DNA of 5,813 bases from Ferruginibacter sp. (GCA_025357775.1 JANXOQ010000096.1:1-5813), one strand, 5' to 3'. Counted from the first letter of the stretch, positions 1-5,813 are shown. Program-made: numbers and translations. The notes: generated from the sequence alone by a model not told the origin.

Positions 1-123
1 TACTTAGATGAGTATTGTTACAGGTTTAATAGAATAAAATCATTCGAAAGTATTTTCCATAATATTACTTGTAGAATGATTAAACATAAACCTGTTTATT
101 TAACACAATTAAAAATGGAGTAA
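1..123 (+). CDS. IS1595-family (ISXO2-like) transposase, C-terminal end only (partial at window edge)
   Basis: Frame 1 is open from the first base and ends at a TAA at 121-123, giving 40 residues that begin YLDEYCYRFNRIKSFESIFH. The YLDEYCYRFNR signature closes the DDE catalytic domain of ISXO2-like transposases (IS1595 family), where the usual form is Y-L-[DN]-E-[FY]-x-[FY]-R-F-N-R-R; here the second R is I. The residues after it (IFHNITCRM, then KPV..TQL) fit the short C-terminal tail seen in Bacteroidota members. The catalytic DDE residues and the N-terminal zinc-ribbon part lie outside the window, so it cannot be said whether the gene is intact. The enzyme would move its own element by cut-and-paste or copy transposition. 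Assignment is by remembered motif, on a short piece, so moderately sure. Confidence 0.62.
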   Translation, partial: YLDEYCYRFNRIKSFESIFHNITCRMIKHKPVYLTQLKME

Positions 124-137
124 GTAAATGCCTACTT
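1..137 (+). mobile_element. Right part of a probable IS1595-family insertion sequence; right boundary uncertain
   Basis: The transposase tail places the end of an insertion sequence shortly after base 123, since IS1595-type elements usually end within a few tens of bases of the transposase stop. A small inverted repeat, AAGTA (122-126) and TACTT (133-137) around AATGCC, lies there, and the element may end at the GCC of 130-132 or at 137. The left end is outside the window, so no terminal repeat pair or target duplication can be matched. The boundary is a guess; the presence of an IS is better supported than its exact end. Confidence 0.35.
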
Positions 138-223
138 CAATAAATTAAATCTTAACTAACAATCATAATCTTATTTAATGCGCTTGCCTGTAAAACTAAT
201 AAATTTAGCGTCTAATCATTTCT

Positions 224-231
224 TAAATTTG
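224..231 (+). promoter_or_regulatory. Candidate -7 box (Bacteroidota type) for uvrB
   Basis: TAAATTTG matches the Bacteroidota sigma-ABfr -7 consensus TAnnTTTG at every fixed position. The -33 TTG expected about 19-21 bases upstream is not present; the nearest candidate is a TTA at 205-207 with a short 16-base gap. Transcription would begin near 238 and leave a leader of roughly ten bases before the uvrB TTG at 248. No Shine-Dalgarno sequence is present, which is normal in this phylum. The box lies outside the apparent IS end, so uvrB seems to keep its own promoter. Confidence 0.42.
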
Positions 232-247
232 CATAAAATATTTAAAA

Positions 248-2290
248 TTGTCACGCTTTAATTTACAATCTACTTATACACCTGCGGGCGACCAGCCAGA
301 TGCTATCGCTAAACTTACTGAGGGTATAAATGAAGGAGAAAAGCACCAAGTATTGCTAGGTGTAACTGGTAGTGGTAAAACCTTTACCATGGCCAATGTG
401 ATACAAAATACACAGCGCCCAACACTTATTATTACCCACAATAAAACATTGGTAGCACAATTGTATGGTGAGTTTAAACAATTTTTTCCTGATAATGCTG
501 TGGGGTATTTTGTATCCTATTACGATTACTACCAACCAGAGGCTTACATAGCAAGTAGCAATACTTACATAGAAAAAGATTTAGCCATAAACGAAGAGTT
601 GGATAAGCTTCGCTTGCAAGCCACTGCACAACTTCTTAGTGGTCGCAGAGATATAATTGTGGTAGCAAGCGTAAGTTGTATATATGGTATGGGTAACCCA
701 GCCGAGTATGAAAACGGTATTATACGAATTAAAAAAGGACAAATAATTAGTAGGCAAGGTTTTCTACATGCGCTTGTAAATGCTTTATACAATCGCAGCC
801 AAGGAGATTTTACAAGAGGCACATTTAGGGTAAAGGGAGATACGGTAGATATAAATTTACCTTATGTAGACTATGGCTACCGAGTAAGTTTTTTTGGAGA
901 TGAAATTGAAAGTATAGAAACATTAGAGCTAACTACTGGCAAACGTATTGTACAGGTAGAAGATGCGGCAATTTTTCCTGCATCGTTGTATTTGGCGCCA
1001 AAAGATATGCAGGCAAAAGTAATTGGTCAAATACAAGATGAATGTTTTGCGCAAGCAGAATATTTTAAAAAATCTGGAAAGTTTATAGAAGCACAACGCA
1101 TAACTGAAAGGGTGAATTATGATATAGAAATGATAAAAGAGTTGGGTTATTGCAATGGCATAGAAAACTACTCAAGGTTTTTTGACCAGCGTGCACCAGG
1201 CGCAAGACCCTTTTGTTTGATAGATTATTTTCCAAAAGACTTTTTAATATTGCTTGATGAGAGCCACCAGACTATACCACAAATAAGCGGCATGTATGGT
1301 GGAGATAGAAGCAGAAAATTAACCTTAGTTGAATATGGTTTTCGTTTGCCATCAGCCATGGATAATAGACCGCAAAATTTTCATGAATATGAAAACCTTG
1401 CTCACCAAACAATTTATGTAAGTGCTACGCCTGGCGAGTATGAATTAGAAAAATGCTCAGGTGTAGTAGCAGAGCAGGTTGTACGGCCTACAGGCTTGCT
1501 TGATCCTCCTATAGAAATACGCCCATCTATAAATCAAATAGATGATTTGCTAGATGAAATAGACAAACGAATAAAAATGGGTGACCGAATTTTGGTAACT
1601 ACACTCACCATTCGTATGGCAGAAGAAATGCAAAAATATTTGCAGCGTATAAATATAAAATCGAAATACATACATAGCCGGGTGCATACACTTGATAGAA
1701 TTGAAATTTTGCGTGAGCTTCGGTTGGGAATTATAGATGTGCTCGTTGGGGTAAATTTACTAAGAGAAGGATTGGACTTGCCAGAAGTATCGCTAGTGGC
1801 AATTTTAGATGCAGATAAAGAAGGATTTTTACGCAATGAAAGAAGCCTTACTCAAACCGCTGGTCGTGCTGCAAGAAATGCTCGTGGGTTGGTTATTTTT
1901 TATGCAGATAAAATAACGGAAAGTATGCAAAAAACAATGGATGAAACACAGAGGCGAAGGGAAAAACAAATTGCATTTAATACTGCCAACAACATTACCC
2001 CAACCACCATTATAAAAACCAACGAACAAATATTTGCACAAGGCAGTGTACTAGATATAAAAGCCTTTGACCCAACAAAGCCAACAGCCATGGGTAACGA
2101 CGAAAATATTTTAACTATAGCTGCAGAGGAGCAAGAGGAATATAAAACAATACCAAGCATGGAAAAAGCCATTACAAAAATTAAAAAAGAAATGGAAAAA
2201 GCTGCAAGAGATATGGATTTTATGGAAGCAGCAAGGCTTAGGGATGAAATGTTTAAAAAGCAAAAGGAGTTAGAGGAGATGAAGAGTTAG
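248..2290 (+). CDS. uvrB: UvrB, excinuclease ABC subunit B
   Basis: UvrB is the damage-verifying, ATP-driven subunit of nucleotide excision repair in the cytoplasm: it is loaded on DNA by UvrA, probes the lesion with a beta-hairpin, and recruits UvrC for incision. The protein is 680 aa, normal for the family, and aligns from its first residues (MSRFNLQS.YTPAGDQPDAI). Visible motifs are Walker A GVTGSGKT at 38-45, the hairpin YYDYYQPEAY at 91-100, the UvrA-binding domain 2 at about 155-250, Walker B with DESH at 337-340, YVSATPGEYELE at 390-401, DVLVGVNLLREGLDLPEV at 497-514, QTAGRAARN at 536-544, and a C-terminal UVR coiled-coil motif at about 636-671 (DFMEAARLRDEM) that binds UvrC. The start is TTG; a stop at 224-226 leaves no in-frame ATG upstream. 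Three residues in the motif IV region (I455, R478, H480) differ from the usual family sequence. It is preceded by an IS end and is convergent with hemW, so probably monocistronic. Confidence 0.98.
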   Translation: MSRFNLQSTYTPAGDQPDAIAKLTEGINEGEKHQVLLGVTGSGKTFTMANVIQNTQRPTLIITHNKTLVAQLYGEFKQFFPDNAVGYFVSYYDYYQPEAYIASSNTYIEKDLAINEELDKLRLQATAQLLSGRRDIIVVASVSCIYGMGNPAEYENGIIRIKKGQIISRQGFLHALVNALYNRSQGDFTRGTFRVKGDTVDINLPYVDYGYRVSFFGDEIESIETLELTTGKRIVQVEDAAIFPASLYLAPKDMQAKVIGQIQDECFAQAEYFKKSGKFIEAQRITERVNYDIEMIKELGYCNGIENYSRFFDQRAPGARPFCLIDYFPKDFLILLDESHQTIPQISGMYGGDRSRKLTLVEYGFRLPSAMDNRPQNFHEYENLAHQTIYVSATPGEYELEKCSGVVAEQVVRPTGLLDPPIEIRPSINQIDDLLDEIDKRIKMGDRILVTTLTIRMAEEMQKYLQRINIKSKYIHSRVHTLDRIEILRELRLGIIDVLVGVNLLREGLDLPEVSLVAILDADKEGFLRNERSLTQTAGRAARNARGLVIFYADKITESMQKTMDETQRRREKQIAFNTANNITPTTIIKTNEQIFAQGSVLDIKAFDPTKPTAMGNDENILTIAAEEQEEYKTIPSMEKAITKIKKEMEKAARDMDFMEAARLRDEMFKKQKELEEMKS

Positions 2291-2328
2291 TTATAAAAAA
2301 TATTTTTCCGCTCGTAAACGCACTTTGT

Positions 2329-2344
2329 AAGATTAAAAAATCTT
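2329..2344 (+). terminator. Weak hairpin downstream of uvrB, possible terminator
   Basis: AAGATT (2329-2334) and AATCTT (2339-2344) can form a six-pair stem with an AAAA loop, 38 bases after the uvrB stop, followed by TAATTTAG. The stem has only one G-C pair and the T tract is broken, so it would be a poor intrinsic terminator. A 12-base palindrome, AAAAATATTTTT at 2296-2307, lies closer to the stop and is equally weak. Confidence 0.2.
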
Positions 2345-2372
2345 TAATTTAGCTAAGCAAATAATTAATTGT

Positions 2373-2406
2373 AAAAAAGTAATCCTAGAGTAATGAGGTA
2401 TCACTT
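2373..2406 (-). terminator. Probable rho-independent terminator of hemW
   Basis: Read on the minus strand, starting eight bases after the hemW stop, AAGTGATACC pairs with GGATTACTT: AAGT with ACTT, a G-T wobble, AT with AT, one bulged A, then CC with GG, around an 11-base loop (2386-2396). The 3' arm runs straight into a T tract, the complement of the A run at 2373-2378. On the plus strand the wobble becomes an A-C mismatch and the tail is less T-rich, so the structure favours termination of hemW rather than uvrB. Confidence 0.45.
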
Positions 2407-2414
2407 ATTTTCAA

Positions 2415-3542
2415 TTACAAAAACAAATCTCCCGCTATTCCATCTGCAAAAAACATACCTTCTTTTGTTAGCAGTAAAAAACAGCCCGTATGTTTTATTT
2501 TTTTTACTTCAATATATTTTTGAGAAAGTTTTAAAATTCTGCTGCTGTTTTCTTTTCCATATTCGACAGTAATTTTTTTAAGGTTTATACCTTCAATTGT
2601 TCTTATTGCTATCATTACATATTCGTTTAATCTATCTGCATCGGTAAGTATTTCTTCCTCATAAGGTGTAGTATTATTTTTAAGCGATTGCAAATACAAA
2701 CTGTTATTGGCAATATTCCATCTCCTTTTATTATAGCCATTATATGAATGTGCAGATGGACCAAAACCAAAGTAGGGCTTGCCTTGCCAATAGCTGCTGT
2801 TGTGTTTACTTCTATTACCTAAAGTACAAAAACTGCTTATTTCATACTGTTCATAGCCAGCTTCTTCCATCATTTGTAAAAGCAATTGAAATTGTCTTGC
2901 TTGTTTTTCATCATCTATTAAAAGGCTTTTATTTTTTTTAATAAGTTTTTCAAGCATTGTTTTTTTTTCTACAGTAAGTGCATAGCAAGAAACATGTGGA
3001 ATATTTCTATTAGCAATTATTTCAATATTTTTTTTTAAATCATTATTACTCTGCAAAGGGGAACCATATATTAAATCGACTGAATAATTTTTAATGCCTG
3101 CGTTTTCTATTACATCTAAGCAGTCTAATGATTGTGCTGCGTTATGCGCACGGTTCATCCATTTAAGTTCTGCTTCATTAAAAGATTGTAGCCCTACTGA
3201 AAGCCTATTTACGCCAAAGCTAATCCAGCTTTGCATGTTAGTTACACTTATATCATCTGGGTTTGCTTCTAATGTAATTTCTGCTAATGGAGAAACGATA
3301 AACTTAGTTCTTATTGCTGAAAATATTAAACCAATTTCATCCATATTTAAAAGACTAGGTGTTCCTCCACCAAAATAAATTGTTTCTATATTTTTATCTT
3401 CAATAAAACCGTTGCTTAATTCTATTTCTGTAACAATAGCCTTTGTAATAGCATCTTTATTAGTAAGGGATAAAGAAAAATGAAAATTGCAATAGTTGCA
3501 CGCCTGCTTGCAAAATGGAATATGAATATAAATACCCGCCAA
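2415..3542 (-). CDS. hemW: HemW, radical-SAM heme chaperone (coproporphyrinogen oxidase-like)
   Basis: This is a 375-aa member of the HemN/HemW radical-SAM family. HemW proteins bind heme and are thought to pass it to respiratory proteins; they were long misannotated as oxygen-independent coproporphyrinogen oxidase. The cluster motif CX3CX2C is at C11, C15 and C18 (IPFCKQACNYCNF), followed by GGGTPS at 58-63 for SAM binding, EANPD at 92-96, SVGLQSF at 115-121, YEISSF at 233-238, HNSSYW at 247-252, GFGPSAHS at 259-266, and the HemN_C region (NEYVMIAIRTIEGINL at 306-321; FADGIAGDLF near the end). The short N-terminus and the lack of the fourth Cys of HemN (CxxxCxxCxC) favour HemW over HemN. The start is TTG at 3540-3542; an in-frame TAA 12 bases upstream leaves no other start. 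It is divergent from the Omp85 gene with 41 bp between starts. Two 9-base A runs fall in Lys/Asn codons. Confidence 0.94.
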   Translation of the reverse strand: MAGIYIHIPFCKQACNYCNFHFSLSLTNKDAITKAIVTEIELSNGFIEDKNIETIYFGGGTPSLLNMDEIGLIFSAIRTKFIVSPLAEITLEANPDDISVTNMQSWISFGVNRLSVGLQSFNEAELKWMNRAHNAAQSLDCLDVIENAGIKNYSVDLIYGSPLQSNNDLKKNIEIIANRNIPHVSCYALTVEKKTMLEKLIKKNKSLLIDDEKQARQFQLLLQMMEEAGYEQYEISSFCTLGNRSKHNSSYWQGKPYFGFGPSAHSYNGYNKRRWNIANNSLYLQSLKNNTTPYEEEILTDADRLNEYVMIAIRTIEGINLKKITVEYGKENSSRILKLSQKYIEVKKIKHTGCFLLLTKEGMFFADGIAGDLFL

Positions 3543-3583
3543 AGATTTGTAAATTTACTTTTTATAAATGTTGTGTAGCCAAA
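3543..3583. promoter_or_regulatory. 41-bp divergent spacer between hemW and the Omp85 gene
   Basis: The TTG start of hemW (minus) and the ATG start of the Omp85 gene (plus) are separated by only 41 AT-rich bases. Neither strand has a full match to TTG-N19-21-TAnnTTTG. The closest on the plus strand is TATAAATG (3563-3570) with a TTG at 3547-3549, which misses the consensus and spacing. On the minus strand, TCATTTTG in the complement of 3581-3588 resembles a -7 box with C for A, and lies at the Omp85 start codon. The two promoters must therefore overlap each other or lie within the opposite gene's first codons. This is a location call, not a recognised promoter. Confidence 0.35.
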
Positions 3584-5395
3584 ATGATTAATCGTTTAAA
3601 CTTTATTGTAACAATATCTTTATGTATGCTATGCTTGTGGCCATGCTATTTGTTTGCACAAAAAAACAACGATACTTCTCTTTTATTTAAACTAATAATT
3701 CATTGTAAAGATAGCAATATTAAAATTCAACATTTAGATATTAAAACCTCTTTTATAGACCAACCAAAGTTATACGATTATGTAAATGCATTGCCTCAAA
3801 TGCTTGCTAGCAAAGGTTATCCAATAGCATCAATAGATAGCAGCTGGCAATTAGAAAAAGATTTGCATATAAATTTATTTGTAGGGCAGCAGTACAATTG
3901 GATTACATTAAAATTAAACAATACAGATAAAAACTTATTATTTGAGAATGTATATGCTGAAAAAAACTTTAATAATATGCCCCTAAATGTTGACCTGCTT
4001 GATGAAATAAAACAAAAATTACTTACTACATATGAAAATCAAGGTTACCCTTTTGCTAAAATATATTTAGACAGTATAATAATTATAAACAATAAAATAT
4101 CTGCTCTATTAAAAATTGAAAAAGGAAATATTTATACAATTGATAGTATAAAAAATTATGGAAAATTAAAATTAAATACAAAGTTTTTACAACGATACTT
4201 AAATATAAAAAATGGTAGTGTATATAGCAGAGAAAAATTAAACAGTATTGACAAGCGCATGCTAGAGCTGCCTTATGCTCAAACTATAGCTAGCTCTACT
4301 TTAAACCTACTTGGAAGTGGTGCTGTTGTAAATATTTATGTAGATAATAAAAAAAGTAGTGAGGTAAGTGCAATTTTTGGTTTCTTACCTGCGGCCAATA
4401 ACACAGGTACTTTTCAACTTACAGGAGATGTAAACCTTAATTTGAAAAATGTATTTGGAGCAGGGGAAGGGCTAATATTCAAATATCAAGCATTGCAGCC
4501 AAAATCTCCAAGGCTAAATATAGGTTTTGAAAAACCTTATGTGTTTAATTCTCCCTTTGGCTTAGGCTTTTTATTTGAATTATTTAAAAAAGATTCTAGT
4601 TTTATACAACTTAATGCGCAAACAAACTTGCAATTAAATTTATCTAATTTTCAAGTAGGAAAAATTATATTTCAAATACAAAATACCAATTTATTACAAG
4701 GCGGTATTGATACAGCTGTAATAAAATTTCAAAAAAAATTACCAGAAATTATTGACGTAAAGGCTGTAAACCTAGGCTTAACCTATGAGTATAAAAAAAC
4801 AAATTATATATTTAACCCCATGCGAGGCAATGAAATTGCATGTACAATAGTAACAGGTATTAAAACAATAGAAAAAAATAGTAGCATTGTTTCTTTAGCA
4901 AACAATGGGTATAATTATGAAACATTATATGATTCTTTAAAATTGAAAAGTTATCAAATACGTGTAAAATTTGCTGCTGCCCATTATTTTCCATTATCTA
5001 AAACAAGCACATTTAAAACTGCTATAAATGCTGGCATTTATAGCAGTCCCAATATTTTTCGCAATGAAATTTTTCAAATTGGAGGGTATAAATTATTGAG
5101 GGGGTTTGATGAAGAGAGTATTTATTCTACTAAATATGCTGTGCTTACAGCCGAATATAGATCTCTTCTTAGCCTAAACTCATATATATTTGGTTTTGTA
5201 GATGCAGGAGCTACAAAAGCTAGCTATCAAAGTATAAATGCCCAAAACATATTTTTAAGTGCGGGGCTTGGTATATTATATGAAACTAAGGCAGGCTTGC
5301 TCAATCTTAGTTTTGCTGTTGGTAAAAGAGATGATGTACCCTTTAGTATTAAGCAAGGTTCAAAAATACATTTTGGATATATTAATTACTTTTAA
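3584..5395 (+). CDS. Omp85-superfamily outer-membrane protein, POTRA repeats plus beta-barrel (TamA/BamA-like)
   Basis: This encodes a 603-aa outer-membrane protein of the BamA/TamA (Omp85) superfamily, which fold or export proteins across the outer membrane. I start it at the ATG at 3584 because it gives a clean signal peptide (MINRLNF, hydrophobic core to about 23, cleavage near FA-Q at 24-26); the ATG at 3515 would add 23 non-signal residues and overlap the start of hemW. About three POTRA-like segments follow: ~44-105 (helix with LASKGYP), ~107-179 (ENQGYPFAKIYLDS) and ~180-256 (GNIYTIDSIKNYG; RYLNIKNGSVYS). The barrel from ~257 to 603 shows GAGEGL (292-297), NPMRG (411-415), FQIGG (497-501) then LLRGF with R506-G507-F508, the conserved loop-6 motif, FVDAG (538-542), and a C-terminal Phe. 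Size and POTRA number resemble TamA more than BamA (usually five POTRAs, over 750 aa). No TamB partner is in the window, so the exact role is open. Confidence 0.88.
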   Translation: MINRLNFIVTISLCMLCLWPCYLFAQKNNDTSLLFKLIIHCKDSNIKIQHLDIKTSFIDQPKLYDYVNALPQMLASKGYPIASIDSSWQLEKDLHINLFVGQQYNWITLKLNNTDKNLLFENVYAEKNFNNMPLNVDLLDEIKQKLLTTYENQGYPFAKIYLDSIIIINNKISALLKIEKGNIYTIDSIKNYGKLKLNTKFLQRYLNIKNGSVYSREKLNSIDKRMLELPYAQTIASSTLNLLGSGAVVNIYVDNKKSSEVSAIFGFLPAANNTGTFQLTGDVNLNLKNVFGAGEGLIFKYQALQPKSPRLNIGFEKPYVFNSPFGLGFLFELFKKDSSFIQLNAQTNLQLNLSNFQVGKIIFQIQNTNLLQGGIDTAVIKFQKKLPEIIDVKAVNLGLTYEYKKTNYIFNPMRGNEIACTIVTGIKTIEKNSSIVSLANNGYNYETLYDSLKLKSYQIRVKFAAAHYFPLSKTSTFKTAINAGIYSSPNIFRNEIFQIGGYKLLRGFDEESIYSTKYAVLTAEYRSLLSLNSYIFGFVDAGATKASYQSINAQNIFLSAGLGILYETKAGLLNLSFAVGKRDDVPFSIKQGSKIHFGYINYF

Positions 5396-5410
5396 CTCTT
5401 GTATCATTTT

Positions 5411-5450
5411 TTTATAAAAATTGGTAATCAATAAAGTTATTCTTTATAAA
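5411..5450. repeat. Paired TTTATAAA palindromes after the Omp85 gene
   Basis: The palindrome TTTATAAA occurs at 5411-5418 and again at 5443-5450, 24 bases apart, in the spacer after the Omp85 stop. Because each copy is self-complementary the pair can form an all-A/T stem; a smaller ATTG/CAAT hairpin (5420-5423 with 5429-5432) sits between them. In DNA this AT-rich such a match may be chance. It could act as a weak attenuator or terminator, but nothing proves it. Confidence 0.2.
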
Positions 5451-5453
5451 ACT

Positions 5454-5461
5454 TATTTTTG
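5454..5461 (+). promoter_or_regulatory. Candidate -7 box upstream of the DUF4271-like gene
   Basis: TATTTTTG matches TAnnTTTG exactly. No TTG sits 19-21 bases upstream (the nearest is at 5421-5423, 30 bases away), so the -33 half is weak or absent. If used, transcription would begin near 5468, which favours the TTG at 5480 as the start codon over the in-frame TTG at 5459 that is part of this box. T-rich sequence makes chance matches common. Confidence 0.3.
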
Positions 5462-5479
5462 CGCAAAATCATTTTCGTT

Positions 5480-5813
5480 TTGAAAATATTGCTCACATTA
5501 TTTTTTGCTTTAGGAACAATTTTTATAAAAGCACAAAAAGTGCATATTGCTATACCAGCAACCTCAGACAGCTGCAATAAAGTAACTAAAAGTATATACA
5601 AAGTTTTATTAGATACAAATGTTTTTTTAAATACAAAAGGGAAACCACAAGTACTTTTGGTAAAACAAAATAATCATCAAAATAACCAAATATTATTTTA
5701 TTTACTACTATTACTTTTTTTTGTACTTGGTATAACACGTTCTTTTTTCAAAAAATATTTCTCTACACTTTTTAGCGTATTTTTTAATAGCACTTTAAAA
5801 CAAAATCAAGATC
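5480..5813 (+). CDS. DUF4271-like membrane protein, N-terminal part (runs off window edge)
   Basis: The frame is open from 5450 to the last base; 111 codons are visible from the TTG at 5480. The first residues, MKILLTLFFALGTIFIKAQ, form a compact signal peptide with likely cleavage near KA-Q. An in-frame TTG at 5459 would add seven residues (MRKIIFV) but puts a Lys inside the hydrophobic core and overlaps a -7 box, so I prefer 5480. After a short periplasmic stretch (about 20-68) there is a membrane segment, ILFYLLLLLFFVLGITRSFF at about 71-90, then KKYFSTLFSVFFNSTLKQNQ. The pattern F-Y-L-L(n)-R-x-F-F-x-x-Y-F-x-x-L-F-x-x-F-F-x-x-[ST]-[LF]-[RK]-Q matches my memory of the N-terminus of DUF4271, a Bacteroidota multi-pass membrane family of unknown function. 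It follows the Omp85 gene by 84 bp on the same strand and may share its transcript. The C-terminal membrane region is not visible. Confidence 0.68.
   Translation, partial: MKILLTLFFALGTIFIKAQKVHIAIPATSDSCNKVTKSIYKVLLDTNVFLNTKGKPQVLLVKQNNHQNNQILFYLLLLLFFVLGITRSFFKKYFSTLFSVFFNSTLKQNQD

Noticed and set aside
124..223. Search for a tRNA, small RNA, CRISPR repeat or riboswitch in the spacer before uvrB, and in the other gaps
   Set aside because: The sequences are AT-rich without a cloverleaf, spaced repeats or a GC-containing folded core; nothing beyond the listed sites can be supported.
565..822. Open frame of 85 codons on the minus strand inside uvrB
   Set aside because: It lies wholly opposite strongly conserved UvrB sequence and its translation shows no recognisable domain; it is a shadow frame.
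1534..2172. Three overlapping minus-strand open frames of 70-100 codons opposite the 3' half of uvrB
   Set aside because: They are Ser/Ile-rich antisense translations of the helicase motifs, overlap each other, and have no independent start context.
2744..3378. Plus-strand open frames of 65 and 94 codons inside hemW
   Set aside because: They are antisense to conserved HemW motifs, including HNSSYW and GGGTPS, and show no domain of their own.
2415..3542. Annotation as HemN, oxygen-independent coproporphyrinogen III oxidase
   Set aside because: The protein lacks the fourth Cys of the CxxxCxxCxC motif and the long N-terminus of HemN, and carries HemW-type motifs instead.
3515..3583. N-terminal extension of the Omp85 protein from the ATG at 3515
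   Set aside because: It would put 23 polar residues before a clear signal peptide and overlap the start of hemW; the ATG at 3584 is the better start.
3584..3661. Lipoprotein signal at the N-terminus of the Omp85 protein because of Cys at residues 14, 17 and 21
   Set aside because: None of the Cys is preceded by a lipobox, and the FAQ site gives an ordinary signal peptidase I cleavage.

Overview
The window looks like chromosomal DNA of a low-GC member of the Bacteroidota, most likely Chitinophagales/Chitinophagaceae. The grounds are the Bacteroidota form of UvrB (QTAGRAARN in motif VI, DINLPYVDYGYR in domain 2), a HemW whose cluster motif reads CKQACNYCNFHF, a C-terminal-strand Omp85 protein, the start of a protein resembling the Bacteroidota-specific DUF4271 family, the absence of Shine-Dalgarno sequences, and -7 boxes of the Bacteroidota type (TAnnTTTG). 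This placement is inferred from remembered family sequences; no search was run.

Layout. 1-123: the last 40 codons of an IS1595-family (ISXO2-like) transposase entering from the left edge, followed by a possible IS right end. 124-247: non-coding, holding a good -7 box for the next gene. 248-2290 (+): full-length uvrB, TTG start. 2291-2414: convergent intergenic spacer with a weak hairpin after uvrB and a better terminator after hemW. 2415-3542 (-): hemW, TTG start. 3543-3583: a 41-bp divergent spacer. 3584-5395 (+): a 603-aa outer-membrane protein of the Omp85 superfamily (POTRA repeats plus 16-strand-type barrel, TamA-like size), with its start moved to the ATG that gives a signal peptide. 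5396-5479: short AT-rich spacer with a candidate -7 box. 5480-5813 (+): the N-terminal 111 codons of a DUF4271-like membrane protein, running off the right edge.

The genes do not form one pathway: uvrB is nucleotide excision repair, hemW is a heme-trafficking radical-SAM protein, and the Omp85 protein belongs to outer-membrane biogenesis or transport. The Omp85 and DUF4271-like genes are co-oriented and could be co-transcribed. This is mostly ordinary housekeeping DNA and I do not see a new defence or mobile system. The points most worth a second look are unusual residues in a conserved helicase segment of UvrB, the IS boundary just upstream of uvrB, the frequent TTG starts, and the tightly packed divergent hemW/Omp85 promoter region.
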